64,000 bases of DNA from Maniola hyperantus (GCF_902806685.2 NC_048554.1:5146001-5210000), one strand, 5' to 3'; numbered from the stretch's first letter, positions 22,981 through 34,849 are shown. The notes: generated by a model from the letters alone, not told the origin. Made by a program: numbers and translations.

Positions 22981-23880
22981 AGGTAGGTAGTTTCTTAATC
23001 GTGATATTTAATTCGGTGATTGTGATATAGTTAGAACAGTAATTGTTCGATGCTAATGTACATTGTGTTAAATCGTAACATCTAGTGCCATCCGGTGACT
23101 TTGTCTGCAAAGCACTATTAATAATGTTCGCGTAGTTGTTTGACGAATATGGAATATTAATTATTGGTGAATATTAGAGTAATTCGTGAGTTAACGTTTG
23201 GCTCAGTGGATAGATTATTATAAGGACATCCGTTAAGGTTATTTCTGCAAACGCTAGTGATTTAGAGTGTAATTGGAGATATACCGGTAGTTGAGATAAT
23301 GATTAGTTTGAGTGATAGTTTAGTGTGATAGTAACTTGAAGTTAACTTTGATAGTACCCGCTTTAGAATCGTATGACCCGGTTGGTAAAGAATCATTGAT
23401 GACTCTCGTGTAATGTTGAAATGGATTAGACAATGAGTTGCCCATGAGATCGAATAGCTTACATTCTACCTGGTTTCTGTTGTGATCGCTTATTTGGGTG
23501 GATAGTAGTCGTGGCGCGTGTGGCGCACGATGCTATGGTGTTCTGTATGCAGATGTGCACAGAGTGGAGAAGGTAGAGCTATTGCGATATTCTGAATTAG
23601 TAATGAGAAGTCAATTATAAGATCTGGTTTAGATCGTAAGAGAGTCAATGCAATGATCCTTTTAAGAGCGTTCATGAAGTTGTGATTGATTACCTTGAGA
23701 TGATTATATAACGGAATAGGTCGTGATTTGATTGAGAGGTTGCAATGGCAATTGCGCCCTAATCACACGATGTAGTGTTTAGCTCAGGCTAGCTAGTTTA
23801 GAGTGAGGTGAGGGGTCGCTGTGAGGGGTGGTTGGAGGCGACCATAGGTAGGGTTAGGTTAGGTTTACCTACGTTACGTT
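22980..23880 (+). other. G/T-skewed non-coding block
   Basis: About 900 bp whose plus strand is visibly enriched in G and T and poor in C, with no long open frame. It ends near short GGTTAGGTTAGG and tacgttacgttacg runs. It could be an untranslated RNA or a retroelement 5' region. Confidence 0.3.
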
Positions 23881-24059
23881 ACGCTAGTGGTTTTCACGTG
23901 TGATAAGTGAGTATTAAAATGATTGTAATTGAAATTACTACCTTCTGATGTCGGCCATCCTCTTGTTCTCTGACATGTATAATATTATATGGAATACCTC
24001 TAATGTTTGAAAAAAAAACAGTGAATCTCAGATTTTTTACTTATCAACACCGCATAGAC

Positions 24060-24135
24060 AGGAATTTCAATGGGCGTCCCTCCGCCTCATACCCCGATTG
24101 CCATCTTGACCTGTTGCGTACTATACTTTTACGCA
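24060..24135 (+). repeat. Fragment of MITE family M4
   Basis: 'accccgattgccatcttgac' followed by 'ctgttgcgtactata' matches the right end of the element at 27472-27633. Confidence 0.5.
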
Positions 24136-24140
24136 CTTGT

Positions 24141-24200
24141 CCACACGCCACGGTCAAATCTTGCGTGCTTGTGCACTCAAGATTTGACCGTGGTTTGTGG
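24141..24200. other. 22-bp stem hairpin
   Basis: 24141-24162 and 24179-24200 pair at 20 of 22 positions, the inner 15 perfectly (ccacggtcaaatctt), with a 16-nt loop. An RTE-like tail ('taacagtggacg') follows at about 24222. Confidence 0.55.
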
Positions 24201-24756
24201 GAGTCCCCAAGAGAGTTATGCCTAACAGTGGACGTATATTGATTGATAATGATGATAAATTATTATTCAAATAATATAAAAAATCAGCACATAAAATCAA
24301 GTTTGAACGGTTACATTACTTTTACGGTTTTAACACACTACTATTATATTTATATTATTTCGCAATATTTTGTGTAAATGTCAATATTCTGTGACTATCA
24401 ATTACTTATTTCTAAGAAATACCTACCTACTTATATTTCGAAATCTTTTATTTCATGAAACAAAATATAGTATTTTTGTATATATTTACATAATTATTTT
24501 TACTTTACATATTTTTGGCTTATCGCCTCTTCTCATATTATGATTTACGATCGCCAAACCAAATATAAAAATCTGATGTATAAATTACAAAAACTGCGAA
24601 AAAATTATTTTTTTCTTTAAAAATCAAACGATATGACCTACTTACTACAGCCTATAATACAGGGCAAGATAAAAGGCAAACGTAGACCTGGCCGTAGACG
24701 AACATCCTGACTTAAGAACCTTTGCCAGTGGTTCAACATGAGTAGGTACAAGGTCA

Positions 24757-25335
24757 CCGAACGATGATAATCCGAACCATCAAATTAAGGATTCAAGAGT
24801 CATTACTATGGGCCTGTGTTGCCTAAACCCACTATCTTTTGAATCCCTAGTTTCTATTCTCTGAGGACAGCTTCTGGCTGTTGTTCCAATTGTTGCCTCG
24901 TTCCAGTCCCTGAATAATGGCTCGCCCGTCGTCACCCGAACGACGATAATCCGAACTGTCAATTAAGGATTCAAGAGTCATTATTATGGGCCTGTGTTGC
25001 CCAAAACCACTATCTTTTGAATCCTTAGTTTCTATTTTCTGAGGGTAGCTTTTGGCTGTCGTTCCAATTGTTGGCTCGCTCCAGTTCCTGAATGGCGGGT
25101 CGCCTGTCTTCACCCGAACGACGATAGTCCGAATCATCAAATTAAGGATTTAAGAGTCATTATTATAGGCCTGTGTTGCCCAAAACCACTATCTTTTGAA
25201 TCCTTAGTTTCTATTCTCTGAGGGTAGTAGCTTTTGGCTATCGTTCCAATATTTGGCTCGCTCGCTTCCTAAATGGTGACTCTCCCGTCATCACCCGAAC
25301 GACGACAGTAGAGCCTTGATAACCCGAACTATCAA
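24757..25335. repeat. Tandem repeat, about three units of 180 bp
   Basis: CGAACGA(t/c)GATAATCCGAA-type unit starts recur at about 24757, 24937, 25113 and 25296 (spacings 180, 176, 183). Units share 'aaggattcaagagtcatta' and 'actatcttttgaatcc'. The two minus-strand frames here repeat the same peptide because of the period, and are not genes. Confidence 0.8.
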
Positions 25336-25394
25336 AAAAATACCCCTGTTCGGACTTACGAGGCACGGAGATAGCCGTAGACGTATCTCGTAGC

Positions 25395-25485
25395 CGTGGC
25401 ATAGGTTAATTTTTATCCCGGAAAATACCAGAGAGTACCTACTGACGCAATTTTTTAAAAGTCTTGGACGGGGTTGCGGGCATTA
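25395..25485 (+). mobile_element. Helitron-like H2 fragment
   Basis: Degenerate plus-oriented 3' part: 'ttatcccggaaaatacca' and 'ggggttgcgggcat' match the H2 body and end. Confidence 0.4.
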
Positions 25486-25566
25486 TTTAGGATTTTAAAA
25501 AATCAGAATTAATAAACTTTTAATTTGTATCAAGTAAGACCATTCCAGATACCATGTTCCTTATCA

Positions 25567-25862
25567 TCAACTTCATAACTAACCCATCGCCGGCTCATTA
25601 CTGAGAACGGGTCTCTTGTCATAATAAGAAGGGTAATAATCTACCTGGCCAGGTGCAGATTGGCAGACTTCACACACCTTAGAAAACATTATGGAGGCAT
25701 GCAGGTATCCTCACGATGTTTTCCTTCACTGTATAAAGCCCAGTGATATTTAATTGCTTAAACGCACAAAACTTCGTGAAGTTTGAGGTGCGTGTCCGGG
25801 ATCAAACCCCCGACCCTCCGAATAGAAAAACGAGTCTAACCACTAGGCTGTCAGCGCTTTTG
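25567..25862 (-). repeat. tRNA-derived SINE (S2), full length
   Basis: On the minus strand the head contains box A-like AGCCTAGTGGTTAG (about 25841-25854) and box B-like GGGTTTGATCCCGG (about 25797-25810). The body holds 'aaaacatcgtgaggatacct' and ends near 'ccatcgccgg'/'catcaac'. This copy defines the S2 family in the window. Confidence 0.8.
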
Positions 25863-25869
25863 ATGTAAC

Positions 25870-27010
25870 GAATGTGAAAACAGGTGAAAATTGATCACAA
25901 ACACTTCTGAATACAAAATATTCGTATGTAATTAAACTCTTACTTTAAAAATTTCATCACCTTTTTAACTTTGAACGGTGGAGGTAGTCAATTAGAACAA
26001 CCTTGGTTAGATGACACAGGTATTTACGCAAACCACACATCGGCTTCGATCCAATCAAATTTTGCCAATGACTTACCTAGTAACGGGCATTCAAACGCTT
26101 GTTTGTTTATTTATTTCAACATTACCTCTAAAAATCTACATTAACGGTTTCTTAACTTCAAAGTAACAAAAAATGTTTTCCTTTCATTTGAGTGCCTGTT
26201 TACTTTAAAGTTTGAAATAAATTACTTTAAAATAAAAGGGAATAAGCAAATGAAAATACGTTACCTGAAGAGGTTTCAGGCTGTATGCTTGTGTGCTAAT
26301 CAAAAATAAACTCGGGAGTATATGCCATACAAAACTGGGGTGGACCTTTGAGAGTTGCATAACAGTAGAAGTTTAATATTTAAAATCACATAAAATCTTT
26401 TTCACATTAAGTGTGTAAGAACATTTGTATTTTTATTTGCATAGAAAATTAAACCTTATAGCAAAATTCCTTGGGTGAAGAAATATCTGAAATAGTAGTG
26501 TCTGTGTACTCAACACGTGCATTAAATAAATTGTACTCTCATAATATTTTACCTTTATTGTCCTCGTTTACGCCTTCACGTAATCGTTAAAAAACTGTTT
26601 ATTTTCCTTCGAAATTTAAATGTCCACAGGTAACAACTGGCAACAGAACGAAACCGTTTCGTGACGAAATTTTAAAACTCGATTTCGGAATGTTCGCGTC
26701 AAAATTTGGCGGGCTTTTTTTTAATTTATCGGTAAACGTGGGGCAAGCGCGTGCTTACTCTGAGCTAGTCGCGCGTACACTAGGATCAGTAAAATGACGC
26801 GTACCTCTTACTCTGAGAGTTATATTGTCACTGGTCAGTATGTACGAGATACAGAATAGAGCCTTAAAACTTCCGATGATGTATGTGTTCCGGCTGGTAT
26901 TTATGATCTGTGTACAATAACATGCGGAAACTGTAGCGGATCAAATTTCTCCGAGCGCAGTTTTGTGGTAGGGAATTACGGTAATTTTTACGGGGTTACC
27001 GCTTTTCGGA
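25870..27010. other. No gene recognised; moderately GC-rich at 26620-26830
   Basis: AT-rich DNA with a patch of 'cgcg/gcgc'-containing sequence at 26690-26815. No open frame, terminal repeats or tRNA-like boxes. Confidence 0.35.
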
Positions 27011-27012
27011 TT

Positions 27013-27168
27013 ACTCATCATCATCATGATCAACCCATCGCTGGATCACTACAGAGCACGGGTCTCCTCTCAGAGTGAGAAGGGTTTTGGCCATAGTCTA
27101 CCACGCTGGCCATGTGGCGATTGGTAGACTTCACACACCTTTTAGAACATTATGGAGAACTCGACCTG
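27013..27168 (-). repeat. tRNA-derived SINE (S2), 3' part
   Basis: 'atcatcatcatgatcaaccc', 'gggtctcctctcagagtgag' and 'ttggtagacttcacacacct' are in S2 order, minus orientation, head absent. Confidence 0.65.
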
Positions 27169-27471
27169 TAGAGTTTTTTTTTAGTTTGTACCTACTAGAT
27201 ATTTTGACAATATTTTACTGATAAATAGCGTGAACTCCAAAGTTCGAAGAAAAGACATAAACGTCATCGAAGCATCTCTTAATTTGGAGAAATTAAAAAT
27301 AGCGTTGTTAGGTTGAATTATTAGACATATAAGTAGACCGTATATACGTGCTTGTAAAATGCAATTATATCTATTTAATATTACAATTAAGTACTAAAGT
27401 GTACAACTAATTGAAAAGGATTCCTTTATTTTTTTTATTTGTAATGTTACTTTGCTCTACTAATAAAGTAG

Positions 27472-27633
27472 ATAGTCCGCGACAGGTTGAGATGGCAATC
27501 AGGGTATGAGGCAGGGGGACGCCCCGCACACCCGCACGTCACCCGCGCTCGCCCGTACCGCGTTAGCACGGGAGCTGTGCGGGTGTACGGGGCGTTCCCT
27601 CCCCGATTGCCTTCTCAACCTGTCGCGTACTAT
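27472..27633. mobile_element. MITE family M4
   Basis: About 160 bp. The left and right ends share ATAGT-CGCGACAGGTTGAGA and then GGCAATC-GGG as inverted repeats. The centre is GC-rich with inverted 'cacacccgcac'/'gtgcgggtgt' words. Fragments occur at 24060-24135 and 63700-63795. Confidence 0.75.
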
Positions 27634-27849
27634 ATCTTGTTTAATAAAGCATAATATAGGTAAATTGAGTTTATTGAAAACTTCTTTTTTCGTTAACTAG
27701 TTACATCTCTATCTATAGCACACCATTTGTTGCAAATTATAATGTGTAAATGTATCAAATTTACATTTCAGCATTAGCAAATCCCATATATACCTGAAAA
27801 CTGCCTATAACAACGCCATGTCATGTTACTGATATTTCAAAAAAATATT

Positions 27850-28047
27850 ACAGTAGACTTGTACCTACGCGGCAGAACTTCGGCAGTACATCGGCCTTTA
27901 GAATGACATTTCGACTTTGTAGAGCGTTGTCTCTGTCACTCATACCTACATGACGTTTTGTCGGTCTCATTGACTGAGACAGTGCTCTACAAACCTGCCA
28001 TCTCCTTCTTAAAGGTCGATGTACATTACTTTCTGCCGCTTACTGTA
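27850..28047. mobile_element. MITE family M5
   Basis: Inverted ends (CAGTA...GCGGCAGAA...GTACATCGGCCTTTAGAA against its complement) enclose 'tagagcgttgtctctgtcac' and its inverted partner. A second copy lies at 51230-51416. Confidence 0.7.
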
Positions 28048-28062
28048 CTTTTTTTATTTTAT

Positions 28063-28272
28063 TATTCAGATACAGGTTAGCCCTTGACTGCAATCTCACC
28101 TGGTGGTAAGTGACGATGCAGTCTAAGATGGTAGCGGGCTAACCTGGAACAGGTATGGCGGTTTTTAATAAGCCCATGCCCCTTTGGTTTCTACACGGCA
28201 TCGCACCGGAACGCTAAATCGCTTGGCGGTACGGCTTTGCCGGTAGGGTGGTAACTAGCCACGGCCGAAGCC
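28063..28272 (-). repeat. tRNA-derived SINE (Metulj-like), head missing
   Basis: The reverse complement of the body and tail of the copy at 8167-8510, sharing 'cccttgactgcaatctcacc' and 'ggtagggtggtaactagcca'. The tRNA-like head is absent, as expected for 5' truncation. Confidence 0.75.
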
Positions 28273-28475
28273 CCTTACTTAGAACTTACTTACACTACAA
28301 GAACAACATACCAAAAATAGTGTGTAATTTCGAACAAAATGACTAATACGATAATATTACGTACTATCCATATAAACGTAGGCAATATTATATTAATACA
28401 CATTTATGGCAACTGATTCATCTGTTGCTGAGTAATAAGTAATATAAAGTTATTTTTTAATGAATGAATGATTTA

Positions 28476-28703
28476 TCTAAATATATAAAAGAAAAAGGTG
28501 ACTGACTGACTGACTGACTGACTGATCTATCAACGCACAGCTCAAACTACTGGACGGATCGGGCTAAATTTTGGCATGCAGATAGCTATTATGATGTAGG
28601 CATCCGCTAAGAAAGTATTTTTGAAAATTCAACCCCTTAGGGGGTTAAATAGGGATTTGAAATTTGTGTTGTCCACGCGGACGAAGTCGCGAGCGTAAGC
28701 TAG
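28476..28703 (+). mobile_element. Helitron-like H1 element, complete
   Basis: Starts TCTAAATATATAAAAG and ends CTAG, sitting exactly between A (28475) and T (28704). This is the Helitron signature: 5' TC, 3' CTRR, insertion between A and T. A hairpin with stem GAC/GTC extended by GCG lies about 13 nt before the end (CGCGGACGAAGTCGCG, 28677-28692). A TGACTGAC run follows the start. 228 bp, non-coding, so it needs helicase from elsewhere. Confidence 0.85.
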
Positions 28704-29487
28704 TTTATTCAATAAAATGCAGGTACCATTGTGTTGAAATAATGTCTGATGAGCCTTATATATTTTACCATTGTAGCTGGTGTTTGAATATCACCTTAAA
28801 TAAAATTTAAAAAAATTGTAAAAAAAGCCATTTGGATGAAGTTTTAACTAGCTAGATGATCAATGATAAATTTAAGTACAAACAAAAAAGACTCAAAATA
28901 CAAAACGATAAAACATTCAAGGATTTTGAATATACGCTGAAACGTGAATGACGTGTTCATGCAATGCTCTCCGCGCACTTCAATAAAGTCCTTTTCATTT
29001 TTGGAATTAAATTTGACAATACAATTTGAGAGCTTATATAAGCAAATACAATTTAAGAGCTTATATTGTTTCATCGAAGTATGCAGGAAATAGTATTATT
29101 TGATTTACATAAATATGCTAAATGTAAAATAGGTAAATTTTTTACGACATAATGTCACGCGAGTACAGCGCTGCGTCTGGGGGACTTCTTTCATGAAAAT
29201 GACTTTTACCTCCCGCATCAAAGTTATATTATACCCGTCATTGAATGGAGCCTATTGAGCATTATGCTAAAACGATCACTTTGAGCTCGTAAATAAACAA
29301 ATCAGGATACACTTTTATATTATGCATAAATATACTTATTATCTATCATGTTTAGTTTGGGTTTTCCAATACCGCTTATAGGTGTCGCGGATATGACAGC
29401 CATTGTCCATGTGTTTAGGGATAGCGATAATACCAGGTTCATAATCACGGGTAAAAATAACTACTACTCGTAACTTATTTACTGTCA

Positions 29488-29825
29488 TCCATACTAATAT
29501 TATAAATGCGAAAGTGTGTCTGTCTGTCTGTCTGTCTGTATGTCTGCTAGCTTTTCACGGCTCAACCGTTCAACCGATTTTGACGAAATTTGGTACAGAG
29601 ATAGCTTGCATCCCGGGGAAGGACATTAGTTATTTTTTATTCCGGAAAATTAACTAAATTAATAAGGGATTCTTAAAGACCCATAAGTTTACCAGATTTG
29701 TATGAAAATTGGTACAGAGGCATGCAAGCTATTGCATCCCGGAAATTGACATAGGCAACTTTTTATCCCGGAAAATGAAAGAGTTCCCACGAAATTTTTG
29801 GAAAACCTAAATCCAACCTCAATAG
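29488..29825 (+). mobile_element. Helitron-like H2 element
   Basis: Starts 'catactaatattataaatgc' with a TGTCTGTC run, then 'ctcaaccgttcaaccgattt' and 'ttatcccggaaaatgaaaga'. It decays before the CTAGT end. Confidence 0.65.
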
Positions 29826-29834
29826 TTTGCGCGA

Positions 29835-30075
29835 GAGACACTTTCAAAGTGGTAAAATGTGTCCCCCCCCCCCCTGTAACTTCTAAACTAAGAGAATGAT
29901 AAAACTAAAAAAAAATATGATGTACATTACCATGCAAACTTCCACCGAAAATTAGTTTGAACGAGATCTAGTAAGTAGTTTTTGATTTATTGTGCAAAAT
30001 GTCGATAAAATACGAGATTGTAGTACCACGGAACCCTCAGTGCGCGAGTTTGATTCGCATTTGGCCGGTTTTATT
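29835..30075 (-). repeat. P1 repeat subtype with a poly(C) run
   Basis: Contains 'gcgcgagagacactttcaaa', a C run at about 29862-29874, and the standard end 'tacggaaccctcagtgcgcg'-like (broken by one base) followed by 'tttggccggttt'. A sister copy with the same poly(C) segment lies at 53594-54147. Confidence 0.65.
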
Positions 30076-30587
30076 TTTATAAGTAGAACATAAAAAACAA
30101 GCCTATAAATAAAACTACATGCTAATTGATACGAATGTTATCAAAGTGATTTAATCTTAACATCACGTGTTTACATCTCGCCTGTATCGTCATTAGTAGT
30201 ACCTACGTTGAAATACAATAGCCCTGGTACAATAAGTATGTACAGACACGACAATAACTGAGACTTCTACATGCTAGCCACTTTCAATACTGATAAGACG
30301 TTGTATCTGCAGTAAGTCAACTGTTTTTCATCCAAAGTCATTATTCTGTGTCATATCATAATGACAATAATTAATTGTTGCGGGGATTTCCGCATTTCCG
30401 CAAGTACCCGGGTTTTCTTATTGCTCCGGTTTTTGCAGTGCGTTCCGTTTTTAATCAAGTCTGGTGCAATTTTTTGCTGACTTCGTGTATCATTGTCTAG
30501 ATAATAATTGTTTTAAAAGTTTATTTACATAAGTGTTTAACTGGTACTACTATTAACGTTTGAAATAATTGATATGATTTATCTAAT

Positions 30588-30800
30588 AATACTAGCTGAT
30601 GCCCGCGACTTCATTCGCGTGGATTTAGGTATTTAAAATTTCCGTGGGAACTCTTTGATTTTCCCGGATAAAAAGTAGCCCACGTCACTCTTCACGTCTT
30701 TAACTTACCCATGCAAAAAATCACGATGATATGTTGCTCCATTACGACGTGATTAAAGAACAAACCAATAAACCAACAAATTCGCATTTATAAAATGGGT
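30588..30800 (-). mobile_element. Helitron-like H2 element
   Basis: Plus text 'actagctgatgcccgcgact' at 30590 is the reverse of the CTAGT terminus. It ends near 'attcgcatttataaaatggg'. Confidence 0.7.
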
Positions 30801-30801
30801 A

Positions 30802-31110
30802 GTGATAACTAGAGCTAAGGACCGTTTTTCTCAAGAAAACCCCCACTATTATGTGATTAAGGGTAGGGCTAGGGGGTCAATACTCACAACCCTCAGACGC
30901 AGAGAGATAGATAAGATCTCTAGTAGCTTGTGCGAGACAGGGGCTATTTTCTCTGGGACGATTTCAATGGGCGTCGCGCCCCCTTGCGCGTAATGCGACC
31001 GATGCGTTCGTAAGAGATCATGGAGACTCCCAATATTAGCCGAGAGTGACCACTGAGGGGAGTTTAGTAGGTAAAATACCCTATGTCCTTCCTAGGCAGT
31101 CGCGTATTTT
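30802..31110. repeat. Dispersed repeat, class unknown
   Basis: Shares 'ggggctattttctctgggac' and 'caatgggcgtcgcg' with 55660-55720, so it is repetitive. It may be a non-LTR 3' region. The 63-codon frame here shows no domain. Confidence 0.4.
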
Positions 31111-31187
31111 AAAAAGATTTCACCCCGAAAAAAGGCACTTAAAGCAAGATTGAAACAGAATTCTGAAGCCAGAATTATAGTAATAGA

Positions 31188-31424
31188 ACTATAGCTTATG
31201 CTCGCGACTTCGTCCGCGTGGAATACACAAATTTCAAACCTCTATTTCAACCCATCCGAAGTTGAATTTTCAAAAATCCTGTCTTAGCGGATGCCTACGT
31301 CATAATAGCTATCTGCATGTCATATTTCAGCCCGATCCGTCCAGTAGTTTGAGCTGTGCGTTGATAGATCAGTCAGTCAGTCAGTCAGTCAGGCACCTTT
31401 TCCTTTCATATATTTAAAGATAAA
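31188..31424 (-). mobile_element. Helitron-like H1 element
   Basis: Near full-length reverse copy with the G/C hairpin region 'gctcgcgacttcgtccgcgt'. The terminal CTAGT is mutated (actatagc in plus text). A TCAGTCAGTCAG run lies near the other end. Confidence 0.7.
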
Positions 31425-31764
31425 GCGAGATTGTCATAAGTTGTGTCACGGATAATTTTGTATAGATCTCTTTTTAAGTACGATCTTTAGGTATATATTC
31501 TGTGCCTCTACAATAAAAAAACTTCCTAATACATTGAAATGCCAAGTACACTGAAGCCTACAGAGAATGGTCAAGTGACTAGGTAAGGTCACTGACGTTT
31601 GTACAAGTCGCAAAACTAAATATAAACATCCACGACAAAACAAACACAAACGTAAAAATCTCCTCGTTAGTTTAGTTTACGAGGTATGCCAGACTAGATG
31701 ACATATGCCTCATGAATATTCAATGTACAACAAATAATACCTACTAGGTTTGTGCCGATAGTAG

Positions 31765-31860
31765 CAACTAGCAGTGCAAGTCTAGTGGTTAAGACGTTGG
31801 TTTCCAATTCAGGGGGGTTCGGGGTTCGAACCTTGAGATTTTGCACGTGGGATCAAATTG
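31765..31860 (+). repeat. SINE head (tRNA-like), no body
   Basis: Box A-like GTCTAGTGGTTAAGACG (31779-31795) and box B-like GGTTCGAACCT (about 31823-31834) at tRNA-like spacing. It does not fold into a tRNA cloverleaf by eye, so I call it a SINE. Confidence 0.5.
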
Positions 31861-31899
31861 ATAACGTAAAAGCCTGTAGATAAGTGTTTTGAGGAAAAA

Positions 31900-33165
31900 A
31901 ATTGTAGGTAAGTATATTTTATACAGGCTGTAATTAGAATGCTACACTTAGCGTTAGTATTATACTGTGGCTAATTCCCTTGTACACAATCTCTAAACTA
32001 AACTAAAATGGCACGTCTAAATCTATGGCTATCCCTTTCATAATGTTGCGCATAATTTTTTCCACGCAACCTGCGGGAATAAATCGCGTTGTGAAAATTA
32101 TCTACATTTCCATGTATTTCGTGTTCGTACGAGTGTAGAGGTCCCCGCAACTGCGGCGGGCGTGGGTGTAAACCGCTCCGTGAGTTCCTACTCTAAGAAT
32201 GGCGGCAGTTCAGTAGCTGTTGCTAGGGCGGGGCAGCACATTCTTTACTCCCGACCGCCACACTAGTCTGGTATTTCATAAATGACATTTTAACTATACT
32301 ACCTATATTATAAAATATCAACTAATGAGTCATAACTATATCTAATTATACGTTTAAGTACCTATTAGGGTACCTAATTGAGTATTTACTAGACGACTAG
32401 ACTGCCCAAAAAAGGAGTGTTCTATTTTCAGGGTTCATGTGTGTATGTATGTGCTTCTAAGGAAACACATACACACAGCCTGAACAGACTAGGATGTAGG
32501 AGGAGAAGGTATCGTAAAGTTGAAAAAATGGCGGCTATAGTCAAAGCGTCATTTTCAAATATTGTTTTTTTTTTACTTTTTAACTATCACTAATTGTTTG
32601 ATAAATTCAGTAGTGTATCTATTAAGCTTTCCTTGGCTATTACGTTTTATTGCACATATTTTTATGACTATTCAGTCATCTGCGTTAGCTAGGCTATGTA
32701 TAAAACGGCAGGTACACATAAGCTTACTGATTTCACAGAATTACATATTATATGAATTTATGATTGACGTAAATGAGTTTATGGGTAAGTAATTTAAAAA
32801 TGCGTGTATGCCAATCAAATTAATATGGTTGCGGAAATTATTGGATAATATTAATTAAATATTGATCAATCTGTTGGAATTGGAAACCGCCTTAACGCAT
32901 ATAAGAAACTAGAATTTTTAAAGAATTTATTTATATAAACAACATTCAAGTTTTTTCGTGTGTAACAACTAATAACTTACACACACATACAACACCCATT
33001 TATGAAATATAACTAAGTAATGTAGGCATTTGAAATATGTAATTATAATCAAGTTAATTTATTTAGTTTAATAATAATATAATAATAATCATATTTATTT
33101 CAGATATTACATCCATTTTGTTAGTAATAAAATTAATAATTGCTAATAACCATTTTATTTGTCTA
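31900..33165. other. No gene recognised; GC-rich patch at 32100-32280
   Basis: The GC-rich patch holds 'gcggcgggcgtggg' and 'aatggcggcagttcagtag' with a TCAGT initiator-like word, so a promoter is conceivable, but no transcript can be traced. An imperfect hairpin (tgtgtatgtatgtg / cacatacacaca) lies at 32440-32478. Confidence 0.3.
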
Positions 33166-33171
33166 TAGGAA

Positions 33172-33600
33172 TCTACCACCCATGAGACACTGAGAGTGCA
33201 TGTGCAAACCAACCCAGTGTCCCATAAATGGATTATCTAGTTTTTCAGATAAGGTTTTCAGAATACCGTTGGAACTACCTCGGATTCTGCTCATCACTGA
33301 AGCTGCTCTTTTTCTCATGATTGCATAAAAATCGTCGGTATGAACATCAGCGACGCACTGCAGAACCTCGGCAGCCCCATCAGCACTCTGAATCCATTAT
33401 TGTATTGAACACGCAAGTCGTTGTAGGCCCTCTGCGTATATGACACCCACAGGTTGCACGTGTAGAAAGTTTGGCAATATGCCTTAATGAGAGTTATTTT
33501 TACTTGTTTGTTGCAACGTGCGAACCTACGGGCTACCATATTGCATCGGGCCGCCATCGCCCTGCGCTCCCTCTCTATGTCCTTTATATCAGACATATCC
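33172..33600 (-). pseudogene. Non-LTR reverse transcriptase C-terminal remnant
   Basis: The minus frame from 33596 encodes DIERERRAMAARCNMVARRF, FYTCNLWVSYTQRAYNDLR and FRVLMGLPRFCSASLMF. The frame then shifts, but YAIMRKRAA-like and MGHWV-like sequence continues to about 33175. This is the region downstream of the reverse transcriptase domain in common arthropod endonuclease-reverse transcriptase elements. It is 5'-truncated and frameshifted. Confidence 0.7.
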
Positions 33601-34073
33601 TCTGTAACAATTTTCAGGGAGAAGTATAGTAGGTAAGTATCTTAGTAAATTCTTTTTAAAAAGATCTCTTTTTCCGATACTTACGCCCAAAATATTGGTT
33701 TAAGTAAATATAAATGGCTATTCGCTAAACTTATTCAATAAATTTTCTATTACTCACGCAGATTTTTTTTCTATTTTTATCTTAGTACTAATTGCGTGCT
33801 GATAAAGTGGAACAATTAACAGTTTCTGAAGCGAGGAAATGGCTTCGAAGAACTGAAAACGAGTCGGACAGGCCCCGCACGGTCGGTAAAACCATGGCAG
33901 ATAGGTATTTGCATTTTAAACAATTGACTCACGTGGTCATAACAATACGGATTATGGTAAGTAAAAAAAAATATAAAATAATCGGGTTTTTGCTTGTTTT
34001 ATAAATACTTCAAGATTGACTGTGTAAGTACATGATGCTTGAAGACTATATTTTTATGTGTGTTTCTATTTTT

Positions 34074-34477
34074 TGGGTTCCGGAAGGAAAAAGGAATCCT
34101 TATAGGATCACTTCGTTGTCTGTCTGTCGTGTCTGTCAAGAAACCTTACCCGTTAACCTAGAATCATGAAATTTGGCAGGTAGGTGGGTCAGCTGGCTTT
34201 AGGGGAAAAATCTGAAAACTGTGAATTTGTAGTCACATCACACAAAAAAAAAATTGTGGTCATGAACTAATAATTAGAATTTTCAATTTTCGAAGTAAGG
34301 TAAATATAATATTAAGTGGGGTATAATACGGAAGGGCTTTAGCTGTGCATTCTAAATCAGATTTTATAAACTTTTATGCATCATAGTTTTTGAATTATCG
34401 TGAAAATGACGAAAAATTACGACTTTAGTACGGAACCCTCGGTGCGCTAGCCTGACTCACACTTGGCCGGTTTTTTA
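34074..34477 (-). repeat. P1 repeat, near complete
   Basis: Plus text runs from 'tgggttccggaaggaaaaag' and 'tctgtctgtc' to 'tacggaaccctcggtgcgct' and 'cacacttggccggtttttt'. The inverted GGGTTCCG/CGGAACCC words near both ends give the family its palindromic look. No coding frame. Confidence 0.7.
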
Positions 34478-34479
34478 AA

Positions 34480-34845
34480 CCTATATAGTAGATGGTGCTC
34501 GCGATTACGTCCGCTTGGATTTAGGTTTTAGAAAATGCAGCGGAGTCTCTCTGAGTTACTCCGTGATAAAAAGTAAAAATATGTTAACTATAGATACCCA
34601 TTCGAAAAATCACATGGAACCGTGGATTTGTTGCAGCGTGATTGACGGACAAATGCGTGAAAAATAGGATGTCACCCTTCAGCAATTGTTTTTCCAGGAT
34701 AACAAATCCTAGCTTATGTCACTCCTTAGGCCTTTAACTATAATCATGCAAAGACACGTACCTAGATCTGTTAGGTCTTAGGTAGCGACGTGTTTAAAGG
34801 ACAAACAAACAAACACTACGAATTAAATGTATAAAATGCCTCCAG
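34480..34845 (-). mobile_element. Helitron-like H2 element, degenerate
   Basis: Starts 'gatggtgctcgcgattacgt' directly after the P1 copy, with 'gtgataaaaagtaaaa' and two diverged body blocks, ending near 'cgaattaaatgtataaaatg'. Confidence 0.5.
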
Positions 34846-34849
34846 TATT

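Noticed and set aside
23845..23870. Telomeric TTAGG repeats
   Set aside because: Only two or three degenerate GGTTA units. Too short for a telomeric tract.
31765..31860. tRNA gene
   Set aside because: Box A and box B are present but the intervening stems do not form a cloverleaf by eye. The same heads are attached to SINE bodies elsewhere in the window.
33787..33905. Possible short exon (frame with SEARKWLRRTENESDRPRTV)
   Set aside because: There is a good pyrimidine tract and AG at 33785, but that acceptor leads to early stops in all frames. The frame of interest needs a weaker internal acceptor, and no partner exon was found.
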